Positions 8,004-15,031 of a stretch of DNA of 64,000 bases are shown one piece after another. The number at the start of each line of letters is the position of its first letter. Position 1 is the stretch's first letter. The stretch is from positions 86,192-150,191 of the forward strand of contig JAJYZB010000006.1 in NCBI GenBank assembly GCA_021800275.1, given 5' to 3'. The position numbers and the translations under genes were made by a program. The DNA comes from a bacterium (GTDB lineage Bacteria; Vulcanimicrobiota; JABDET01). Below the pieces are notes generated by a model, which was not told the origin of the DNA, made no database searches, and saw nothing but the letters and a program-made list of their open reading frames with translations.

Positions 8004-8756
8004 ATGTCAGGTCATTCTAAATGGCACAATATTCGCGAAAAAAAATCTAAAGTGGATGCGGTTAAAGGGAAGGTTTTTACTAAAGTCGCTCGGGAGATTA
8101 TCATGGCTTCCCGTCAAGGTGGACCTAATCCTGATGCCAACTTCAGGCTCAGGTTGGCGCTCCTGAAAGCGAAAGAAATCAATATGCCTAAAGATAACAT
8201 TGAAAGGGCAATTCAAAAAGGGAGTGGTCAGGGATCTGATGAGGGATATGAAGAAATGCTTTATGAAGGATATGGTCCAGGGGGAGTGGCTGTTTTAATG
8301 GAGATTGCCACTAATAATCGGAACCGGACCGCAGGGGATCTTCGTTCCATTTTCTCGAAACATGGGGGTAATTTAGGTGAATCAGGGTGTGTTGCCTGGA
8401 TGTTCGAGAAAAAAGGAATTTTAGTTTTTGATTCTGAAACCACGAATGAAGATGAATTGTTCTCTGCAGCTCTTGAGGCAGGGGCGCTGGATTTGAAAAA
8501 AGAAGGGAAATTTTTTGAAGTTTATACTCTGACTTCTGATTTTGAAAAAGTGAAAGCAGAACTAGAAACAAAAAAGTTTATCCCTTCAAGCTGCGAGATG
8601 ACCATGGTTCCACAGTCCTCTATCAGTTTGAATCGTCAGGCTGCTGGACAGTTGATTAAACTTTTAAATGTCCTTGAGGAACATGAGGATGTTCAAAAAG
8701 TCCATGCAAACTTCGAGATAGAAGATGCTCTTTTGGAAGAGCTTGTTTCTTCATGA
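8004..8756 (+). CDS. yebC: YebC/PmpR/TACO1-family protein
   Basis: The 250-residue protein opens with the family signature MSGHSKWHNI and has the typical three-domain sequence throughout (GKVFTKVAREI, KAKEINMPKDNIERAI, YEGYGPGGVAV, TNNRNRTA). Members bind DNA as regulators or, in more recent work, help ribosomes through stalling sequences such as polyproline. The proline-rich repeat gene at the end of this window makes the second role worth noting. An in-frame extension back to 7920 exists, but I set the start at 8004 because GGGGAGGTG lies 5-6 bases upstream and the family begins with MSGHSKW. The stop overlaps ruvC as ATGA. Confidence 0.97.
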   Translation: MSGHSKWHNIREKKSKVDAVKGKVFTKVAREIIMASRQGGPNPDANFRLRLALLKAKEINMPKDNIERAIQKGSGQGSDEGYEEMLYEGYGPGGVAVLMEIATNNRNRTAGDLRSIFSKHGGNLGESGCVAWMFEKKGILVFDSETTNEDELFSAALEAGALDLKKEGKFFEVYTLTSDFEKVKAELETKKFIPSSCEMTMVPQSSISLNRQAAGQLIKLLNVLEEHEDVQKVHANFEIEDALLEELVSS

Positions 8757-9226
8757 CCAGGATTTTGGGAATTGATCCTGGAGTTGGACGAGTCGGATTT
8801 GGCATTATTGAAAAAGCATCAGAGTGTCTGGTGGTTGACTATGGAACGATCACGACTCCTAAAGTGGAACGCCAGGAAAGACTTTCCAAAATTCACTCAG
8901 AGATTTTAAATCTGATTCAAACTCATAAGCCTGATTTGATGGCATTGGAAAAACTTTTTTTTAACAAAAATCTTAAAACAGCCATGTCTGTAGGAGAAGC
9001 GGTTGGAGTTATTCTTCTGGCCGCCCATCAAGAATCTCTCCCTATTTATGAGTACACTCCACTTCAGGTGAAAGAGGTTCTGGCAGGAAGCGGAAGGGCT
9101 AAAAAAAGCGAAATTAAAGGAATGCTGGAGCTTTTTTTTAATCAAAAAATAAAAGGGCATGATGATGCCTCAGATGCTCTGGCTGTTGCTTACTGTCATT
9201 TAAGTTTTGAGTCTCTAGGTTTGTGA
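8753..9226 (+). CDS. ruvC: Holliday junction endonuclease RuvC
   Basis: The 157-residue protein is slightly short but complete for RuvC, the nuclease that cuts Holliday junctions symmetrically. The four acidic metal ligands are visible: D8 in ILGIDPGVGR, E66 in MALEKLFF, and D138 and D141 in HDDASDALAVA. The tail after these is short compared with E. coli RuvC. The start overlaps yebC by four bases and ruvA begins one base after the stop, so yebC-ruvC-ruvA-ruvB form one coupled operon, a common bacterial order. Confidence 0.97.
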   Translation: MTRILGIDPGVGRVGFGIIEKASECLVVDYGTITTPKVERQERLSKIHSEILNLIQTHKPDLMALEKLFFNKNLKTAMSVGEAVGVILLAAHQESLPIYEYTPLQVKEVLAGSGRAKKSEIKGMLELFFNQKIKGHDDASDALAVAYCHLSFESLGL

Positions 9227-9227
9227 T

Positions 9228-9794
9228 ATGCTGGCAGGAATAAAAGGGAAAGTTATCTTTCATGAACCCGGTAAACTTCTGCTGGAAGTTGGACCTGTGA
9301 TTTTTGAAATTTTAGTTCCTTTATCTTTACATCCCTCTGTTAATTCGGAAATTAATCTTTTTACAGCGCTTTTTATTCGAGAAGAAAACGTTGTTCTTTT
9401 GGGGTTTGCTTCAGAGATTGAGAAAGTGTTTTTCTATCTAGTTCTAACTGTCCCAGGAGTTGGACCTAAACTTGCCCTTTCTATTGTTGGATTTATGCCT
9501 GTGCCCGATCTAGCGGCTATGATTGAATCAGGCAGCTCCAAATCTCTGGAGAGGATTCCAGGAGTGGGCAAAAAATTAGCGCAGCGACTGATCGGTGATT
9601 TAAAGGGTAAAGTTTCAAAATTTGCGGCAGAGAGTCTTGGTGGACCGGAGTCTCAAGCCGTGGAAATTTTAGTGGATCTGGGGTTGGAACAGGGAAAGGC
9701 ATGGGAAGCGGTTAAAAGCTTTCACTCAGAGCAGCATTCTGTGGATGAGCTGGTGAATTTGAGCTTAAAACGTCTTGGAGAAACTTCTAGATGA
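9228..9794 (+). CDS. ruvA: Holliday junction DNA helicase subunit RuvA
   Basis: The 188-residue protein has RuvA's N-terminal OB fold (MLAGIKGKV...) and two helix-hairpin-helix motifs, LTVPGVGPKLALSIVG near 75-90 and RIPGVGKKLAQRL near 110-122. A short C-terminal three-helix domain (about 140-185) binds RuvB. It forms tetramers holding the four-way junction while RuvB drives branch migration. It starts one base after the ruvC stop and overlaps ruvB by four bases (ATGA). Confidence 0.97.
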   Translation: MLAGIKGKVIFHEPGKLLLEVGPVIFEILVPLSLHPSVNSEINLFTALFIREENVVLLGFASEIEKVFFYLVLTVPGVGPKLALSIVGFMPVPDLAAMIESGSSKSLERIPGVGKKLAQRLIGDLKGKVSKFAAESLGGPESQAVEILVDLGLEQGKAWEAVKSFHSEQHSVDELVNLSLKRLGETSR

Positions 9795-10777
9795 GCGAAA
9801 CTCTTTTAAGCAGAGAAACGATTTCAGGCGAAAAACCTTTTGAAGAAAAGATCAGACCTCAGAGTTTGAATGAATATAAAGGACAGTCTAAAATAAAAGA
9901 ACAATTGTCGGTTTTTCTTCAAGCCGCGAGAAAGCGAAATGAACCTTTAGATCATATTCTTTTATATGGACCTCCAGGACTGGGAAAAACGACGCTTGCC
10001 TGCGTTATCGCGCATGAGTTAGGAGTAAACTTAAAAGTTACTTCTGGACCAGCATTAGAAAGAGGGATTGACCTTTTGATTGTTTTGAAATCATTGAAGC
10101 CCAATGACATCTTGTTTATAGATGAAATTCACCGAATGAGGCGCCCGATCGAAGAGATTCTTTATCCTGCCATGGAAGATTTTGTTTTTCATCGAGTGAT
10201 TCAAAAAGGGCTTGCATCTTCTGCTGCAGTGATCCAGCTTCCGCGATTTACCTTGATCGGAGCAACCACAAGAGCAGGACTGATCGCTCCTCCTTTAAGG
10301 GATCGGTTTGGAATTATTTTTCATCTGGATTTTTATTCCAAAGAAGAGCTTTTTGAGATTTTAGTGCGCACGGCTCGTATTCTGGGGGTTCAATCAGAGG
10401 AAGCTGCTTTAATTGAGATTGCCTCTCGCTCAAGGGGAACGCCTCGTATTTGCAATCGCCTTTTAAAAAGGGTTAGAGATTTTGCGACTGTCCAAAAAGC
10501 AGAAATTCTCACTGAAGACATCTCTAAAAAATCTTTGACTGCCTTATCTGTGGATGCCCAAGGTTTGGACGATCTGGATCGGAAATATTTAAATTTTTTA
10601 ATAGAGAAGTTTGGCGGTGGACCAGTTGGTCTTGAAACAATAGCAAGCGCTCTTGGAGAAGATTCAGAAACACTTGAAGAGATCTGTGAACCTTATCTTC
10701 TGCAGCAGGGATTCCTGCAGAGAACTCCAAGGGGAAGAATGGCGACTGGATTAGCTGAGGCATACAGGTTGACTTAG
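9791..10777 (+). CDS. ruvB: Holliday junction branch-migration ATPase RuvB
   Basis: This 328-residue AAA+ motor shows Walker A GPPGLGKTT (60-68), Walker B FIDEIH (D111, E112), sensor 1 and arginine finger region TLIGATTRAG...LRDRFG, and the C-terminal winged helix (DLDRKYLNFLIEKFGGGPVGLETIA). The segment after Walker A reads TSGPALERGIDLL, where most RuvB proteins have SGPALEKPGDLA, and DEIHRMRRPIEE replaces DEIHRLSPVVEE. These are modest departures near the active site. It is the last gene of the yebC-ruvCAB operon. No clear terminator follows. Confidence 0.97.
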   Translation: MSETLLSRETISGEKPFEEKIRPQSLNEYKGQSKIKEQLSVFLQAARKRNEPLDHILLYGPPGLGKTTLACVIAHELGVNLKVTSGPALERGIDLLIVLKSLKPNDILFIDEIHRMRRPIEEILYPAMEDFVFHRVIQKGLASSAAVIQLPRFTLIGATTRAGLIAPPLRDRFGIIFHLDFYSKEELFEILVRTARILGVQSEEAALIEIASRSRGTPRICNRLLKRVRDFATVQKAEILTEDISKKSLTALSVDAQGLDDLDRKYLNFLIEKFGGGPVGLETIASALGEDSETLEEICEPYLLQQGFLQRTPRGRMATGLAEAYRLT

Positions 10778-10887
10778 TTCAGGAAATTTCTTCTGTCAGT
10801 TAATCTTTTAAAGTTGAAATTCAGGAAACGGAATGTCGAAGTAATTTCCAGAAAGGAATTTTTTAGGCTGTTTGGAATGAATTTTTT

Positions 10888-11346
10888 ATGGCGAAGTGTT
10901 CATGCGGAACTACTATCCCTGAAGGGGCGGGATTTTGCCCTGAATGTGGAAAAAATGCAGCTGATTCAAAGGGTCGTGTTTCTTCCCAGGGTCAATCTGG
11001 TGTTTCGACCCATACAGCTGCTGCTTTGACTTATTTTACATTCATTCCCGCCCTTGTTTTTCTTGTATTGAAACCGTATAATAAAAATTCATTTATTCGG
11101 TTCCATGCCTGGCAGTCGCTGTGCCTAACGTTAGGATATGCAGCAGTTTATTTTGTGGTTTCTTTTCTTTTATCTCTTCTTGGCATGACCATGTCCAGTC
11201 GCATTTACAATTTATATATTGATTTTATTGATGCCGCTTATTTTATTCTGTCAGTTGTCTGCATGATTCAAGCCCATTACGGCAGGAGATTTAAACTTCC
11301 AAGAATTGGGGATATCGCTGAAAAATTAGCGCAGATCGAGATATAA
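10888..11346 (+). CDS. Zinc-ribbon membrane protein (Tic20/DUF4870-like)
   Basis: The 152-residue protein starts with a four-cysteine zinc ribbon (C4, C6, C17, C20; MAKCSCGTTIPEGAGFCPECG). A short linker leads to three or four hydrophobic helices. The segment HTAAALTYFTFIPALVFLV...SFIRFHAWQSL is characteristic of small Tic20/DUF4870-type membrane proteins, whose function in bacteria is unknown. It lies 110 bases after ruvB. The intervening stretch holds no recognisable gene, and the ribosome site is weak (GGA about 10-12 bases before ATG). Confidence 0.8.
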   Translation: MAKCSCGTTIPEGAGFCPECGKNAADSKGRVSSQGQSGVSTHTAAALTYFTFIPALVFLVLKPYNKNSFIRFHAWQSLCLTLGYAAVYFVVSFLLSLLGMTMSSRIYNLYIDFIDAAYFILSVVCMIQAHYGRRFKLPRIGDIAEKLAQIEI

Positions 11347-11397
11347 AGATGGAAACCAGGATGTAAGTTTTCTGCTCCTGTTTTCACAGGGAAAATT

Positions 11398-12963
11398 TTA
11401 CATTCGTTTTAGGAGATTTTCGCTGACTCGAAGGGCATTGGCAATAATCGTTAAACTGGGATTAACGGCTCCTGAGGAGACCATGAAACTTCCATCTACC
11501 ACATAAAGGTTATCCAGATCATGAGCTTTGCAGTTTAAGTCAAGAGCCGAGGTTTGAGGATCAGTTCCAAATCGAATCGTTCCACATTGATGGGCTGTTC
11601 CCGCAATCGGGATTTTCTGTCCCATGTAAAGAGCGTGGCGGAAAAGCTCGGTTCTGCAGCCGGCTTGTTTTAAAATTTCTTTCAGCTTTTCAGTTAATCT
11701 TTCATGTTCTTCTAAATTGGTTTCTTTTAAATGCAGAACAACTTTTCCATCTTTTTTAAGTTCAACTCGATTCTCTGGCAGAGGAAGATCTTCTGTGGTG
11801 AGCCAGAAATCAATCGCGTGTTCCGCGACTTCTTCAAGGGCAAATTCTGGAGCCATAGAGGTTAATATTCCTCTCCATCCCGAAGCTTCTGCCCGAATCA
11901 TTTCTCCATCGGATTTTCCCAGCATTTGAATGGAACCCATGGGATACTCCCAGTCTTTTGTTCCAAAATAAAAGTCTGTCAGAGCTAAGGTTTTCTGGAA
12001 AACCGTTAGATTGGGTTTAATAGAAACTGCCATGAAAGCTGAGTTTGTATGTCTCAGATAATGCCTTCCGACAACTCCTGAACGATTTGCCAATCCGCTC
12101 GGATGCTTTTCATTCGCTGACCGCAGCAGCAGGAGAGCGGAATTAATAGCACCACAAGAGACCACGATAAGATTCGCGGAATAAACTTCTGAAGTTCCGT
12201 TTCTTTGAACATGGACAGATTTAATTGATTTTCCAGATGGATCGGTTTCTAGAGTTGTGACATAAGCATGGGTTAAAAGGGTAACATTGGGGTAGGTGAG
12301 GGCAGTGTTAATGCCGATAATGTGCGAGTCCGCTTTAGCATTGACAAGACAGGGAAACCCATCACAGGTACTGCATCTGATGCAGGAAGATTCAGGAGTT
12401 GGTTTTCCGTTTTCTTCGTTCAGCAAAATTCCCATTGGAAGAGGAAAAGGGCGGCAGTTAGTTTTCTTCAATTCTTCTTCAAGTTCTTGAATTCGTGGTT
12501 CATGGCTGATGGGGGGATAGGGATAAGATGAGCTTCGAGGGGGTTCAGTTGGATCTAAGCCGGCTTTTCCATGGACATGGTATAAAGATTCAGCTCTTTC
12601 GTAGTAGGGTTCGAAATCTTCGTAAGAAAGGGGCCATGCGGGAGAAATTCCATCTTTGTGTTTAATCTCTCCAAAATCTTCTTTTCTAAGACGAAACAGA
12701 GCAGCTCCATAAAATTTTGTGTTTCCTCCCACGAAGTAATGGATTCCAGGATGAAAAGGGCTTCCCTGTTCGTCGTACCAAGTTTCATCTGCTTGATATT
12801 TAGCGTTGATGAAGACCGCTTTTGAGTTCCAGTTGTCTTTTTCTCGAGGCAGAAATCCTCCTCTTTCAAGGATTAAAATTTTCTTTCCCGAAGGGGCGAG
12901 CTGGTAGGCTAAGGTTCCGCCGCCAGCTCCTGTTCCAATGATAATGACATCGTAATGATCCAA
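11398..12963 (-). CDS. GMC-family FAD-dependent oxidoreductase
   Basis: The 521-residue protein has the N-terminal FAD-binding fold (VIIIGTGAGGGTLAYQLA, 7-24; ILILERGG) and the C-terminal GMC signature (GTAHQCGTIRFGTDP...VVDGSFMVSSGAVNPSLTIIANALR) with the expected catalytic histidine and asparagine. GMC enzymes oxidise alcohols or sugars. A cysteine cluster CIRCSTCDGFPC near residues 193-204 is shared with a subgroup of bacterial GMC dehydrogenases and could bind metal or form disulfides. There is no signal peptide, and the electron acceptor is unknown. A good ribosome site (CAGGAGAG) precedes the ATG. The gene converges with the zinc-ribbon gene across 51 bases that contain an imperfect inverted repeat. 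Confidence 0.92.
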   Translation of the reverse strand: MDHYDVIIIGTGAGGGTLAYQLAPSGKKILILERGGFLPREKDNWNSKAVFINAKYQADETWYDEQGSPFHPGIHYFVGGNTKFYGAALFRLRKEDFGEIKHKDGISPAWPLSYEDFEPYYERAESLYHVHGKAGLDPTEPPRSSSYPYPPISHEPRIQELEEELKKTNCRPFPLPMGILLNEENGKPTPESSCIRCSTCDGFPCLVNAKADSHIIGINTALTYPNVTLLTHAYVTTLETDPSGKSIKSVHVQRNGTSEVYSANLIVVSCGAINSALLLLRSANEKHPSGLANRSGVVGRHYLRHTNSAFMAVSIKPNLTVFQKTLALTDFYFGTKDWEYPMGSIQMLGKSDGEMIRAEASGWRGILTSMAPEFALEEVAEHAIDFWLTTEDLPLPENRVELKKDGKVVLHLKETNLEEHERLTEKLKEILKQAGCRTELFRHALYMGQKIPIAGTAHQCGTIRFGTDPQTSALDLNCKAHDLDNLYVVDGSFMVSSGAVNPSLTIIANALRVSENLLKRM

Positions 12964-13227
12964 AAGTTTCTCTCCTGAGATTTGCTGTGCTTCTTTGTTT
13001 TCTTTTTTTTGTGCAATTTTCCTTTACGGAAACCGAGTGGTTATTCAGAGTGTTACTCAGAGAGGACAAGACACCTACAGTGAAGAATTTCATAACCGAG
13101 TAGGCGGAGAAGGATTTTGCTCTCTTTTCCTTATTTAAGTGATGGAAAATAGCATCAGGGTCGGTGGGTAGAGTGAGCACTTCAGTGCAGAAATTTGAAA
13201 GTACGAATGATGAGTTAAACTTTCCTG
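12964..13227. other. Divergent intergenic region
   Basis: These 264 bases separate the GMC oxidoreductase (minus) from the GT2 gene (plus) and must hold both promoters. I see no convincing -35/-10 pair and no open frame with family resemblance. A T-rich tract lies near 12998-13012. Confidence 0.4.
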
Positions 13228-14250
13228 ATGAGTCTCGTTGACAAGGAGGCAAACCTACCCGTTGCCAACAGGAATACCTGTCCCCATTGTGGAAAAGTCT
13301 TGACATTCCATGTGGAAGATCCCACTCTTAGTATAGTTATCCCTATCTATAATGAAGCTGCAAGTATCCCGGCACTTTATTCGCGTTTAATGGATACTCT
13401 GCATAAAACTGGGGTCTCCCATGAAATAATTTTCGTCAATGACGGCAGTACGGATGAATCCCTTCAGGCTCTAGTTGAGATAAGTCGCATAGACGCAAGC
13501 GTGAAAATAATTGATTTTTCCAGAAACTTTGGGCACGAAATGGCTTTGGCGGCGGGTTTAGATTATGCAGCAGGAGAAGCGGTCATTCCAATAGATGCTG
13601 ACCTCCAAGATCCGCCTGAACTTATAGTGGATTTAGTGGCGAAATGGAAAGAGGGGTATGACGTCGTGTATGCCACGCGCAGCGAGAGAAGTGGTGAGAC
13701 GGGCACAAAGCGCTTCACCGCTGCGTTTTTTTATCGTTTTTTCGGAAAAATAGCCAGTATTCGTATTCCGAAGGATACAGGAAATTTCCGCCTCATGTCT
13801 CGTCGAGTTGTGAACGTGGTCAAGAATCTCCCTGAACGGCACAGGTTCATGCGGGGACTTTCGAGTTGGGTGGGCTTCCGCCAGACTTCAGTTTACTATC
13901 GACGTGGACCCCGGTATGCAGGCAGAACCAAATACAGCTACCTGAAAATGTTAAACTTTGCTATTGAAGGCATCACTTCGTTCAGCTATATTCCCCTTCA
14001 ATTGGCGAGCTATCTAGGATTATTGGTATCTGCTGCTGCATTCCTCTACAGCATTTTTTTGATTGTTTATAAGTTTTTTTATGGACATATGGTTCCAGGT
14101 TACGCGTCTATTATGGTTGTTGTTTTATTCTTTGGCGGGGTACAGATGTTGACAATGGGACTCCTTGGCGAGTATATTGGCCGCATTTATGACGAATCCA
14201 AACATCGCCCTCTTTATGTTGTCAGAGAGACGTTCAATTTTGATCGGTGA
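13228..14250 (+). CDS. Polyprenyl-phosphate glycosyltransferase, GT2 (GtrB/ArnC-like)
   Basis: The 340-residue protein has a GT2 catalytic domain (LSIVIPIYNEA, FVNDGSTDES, PIDADLQDPPE, DTGNFRLMSRR, RFMRGLSSWVGF) followed by two membrane helices at about 245-270 and 280-310, ending LLGEYIGRIYDESKHRPLYVV. This is the GtrB/ArnC/DPM1-like type that loads a sugar onto undecaprenyl phosphate at the inner face of the membrane. The first 32 residues are an unusual extension with CPHC (C18, C21), like half a zinc ribbon. The ATG at 13228 has no ribosome site. A TTG or GTG near 13300-13312 would give a more usual start. Codon use is more GC-rich than in the genes to the right. It overlaps the next gene by one base (TGATG). 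Confidence 0.92.
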   Translation: MSLVDKEANLPVANRNTCPHCGKVLTFHVEDPTLSIVIPIYNEAASIPALYSRLMDTLHKTGVSHEIIFVNDGSTDESLQALVEISRIDASVKIIDFSRNFGHEMALAAGLDYAAGEAVIPIDADLQDPPELIVDLVAKWKEGYDVVYATRSERSGETGTKRFTAAFFYRFFGKIASIRIPKDTGNFRLMSRRVVNVVKNLPERHRFMRGLSSWVGFRQTSVYYRRGPRYAGRTKYSYLKMLNFAIEGITSFSYIPLQLASYLGLLVSAAAFLYSIFLIVYKFFYGHMVPGYASIMVVVLFFGGVQMLTMGLLGEYIGRIYDESKHRPLYVVRETFNFDR

Positions 14251-14993
14251 TGGAAACTGAACTTTTTTATCAGATAGAGAAGGTGGAGAACGTGCACTGG
14301 TGGTTTTCTGCCAGAAAAGAGATTATTCTTTCTGTAATTCGAAATCAGCTAAGGCTCCCGGCTCAGGCACAGATTTTAGACGCTGGATGCGGCACCGGCG
14401 TTAATTTGGAAATTCTATCCAGACTGGGCATTGTCACAGGCATGGAGACGGACCCAACGGCGCTCCAGATGGCGGAATGGAAGCATGTGGGCAAAGTCGT
14501 GAAGGGATCTCTTCCCGACAAAATTCCGTTTCCCGAAAACTCCTTTGATTTGGTGACCTTGTTGGACGTCCTGGAACATCTGGAACAGGACGTAGAATCC
14601 CTTACTGCTTTAAGGAAACTTTTGAAACCGACTGGCTGCTTGTTAATCACGGTGCCAGCGTTTCCTTTCCTGTGGAGCAGTCATGATGAACTTAACCATC
14701 ATAAACGACGATACCTCCTTCCCGAGCTTGCTGAAAAAATTCAAAACGCAGGCTTAAGTCTGATGTATATCAGTTACTTTAACACATTGCTATTTCCATT
14801 AGTGGCAGTGATGCGCTGGCTTAAAATAAAGGTCGGATGCGGTGAAGGGGCAAATGATCTGTGGCTTCCCCCAAAAATTGTAAACACTCTGATGCGAAAG
14901 ATCTTTGCGAGCGAAAAATACTGCATTGGCAAGAAGGTATTTCCGTTTGGTGTCTCCATCATTGCCTGCGCACAAAAGCCCCTGACGTGCTAG
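14250..14993 (+). CDS. Class I SAM-dependent methyltransferase
   Basis: The 247-residue protein has the Rossmann methyltransferase motif ILDAGCGTGVNLEIL near residues 43-57, the acidic end of strand 2 (GMETDPTAL), and LVTLLDVLEHLEQD as motif IV. An N-terminal ENVHWWFSARKEI stretch is common in methyltransferases of glycan clusters. I chose ATG 14250, one base into the preceding stop, over the GTG at 14247. With the GtrB-like gene it forms a two-gene unit whose base composition differs from the neighbours to the right. A role in methylating a sugar or lipid-linked glycan is inferred from context only. Confidence 0.87.
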   Translation: METELFYQIEKVENVHWWFSARKEIILSVIRNQLRLPAQAQILDAGCGTGVNLEILSRLGIVTGMETDPTALQMAEWKHVGKVVKGSLPDKIPFPENSFDLVTLLDVLEHLEQDVESLTALRKLLKPTGCLLITVPAFPFLWSSHDELNHHKRRYLLPELAEKIQNAGLSLMYISYFNTLLFPLVAVMRWLKIKVGCGEGANDLWLPPKIVNTLMRKIFASEKYCIGKKVFPFGVSIIACAQKPLTC

Positions 14994-15031
14994 AATGTTT
15001 GAGCGAGCAGCGTTGAAGTTTACAAGTCAGC

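Noticed and set aside
12866..13306. Minus-strand frame of 146 residues across the start of the GMC gene
   Set aside because: It is in the wrong frame for the GMC oxidoreductase and shows no family resemblance.
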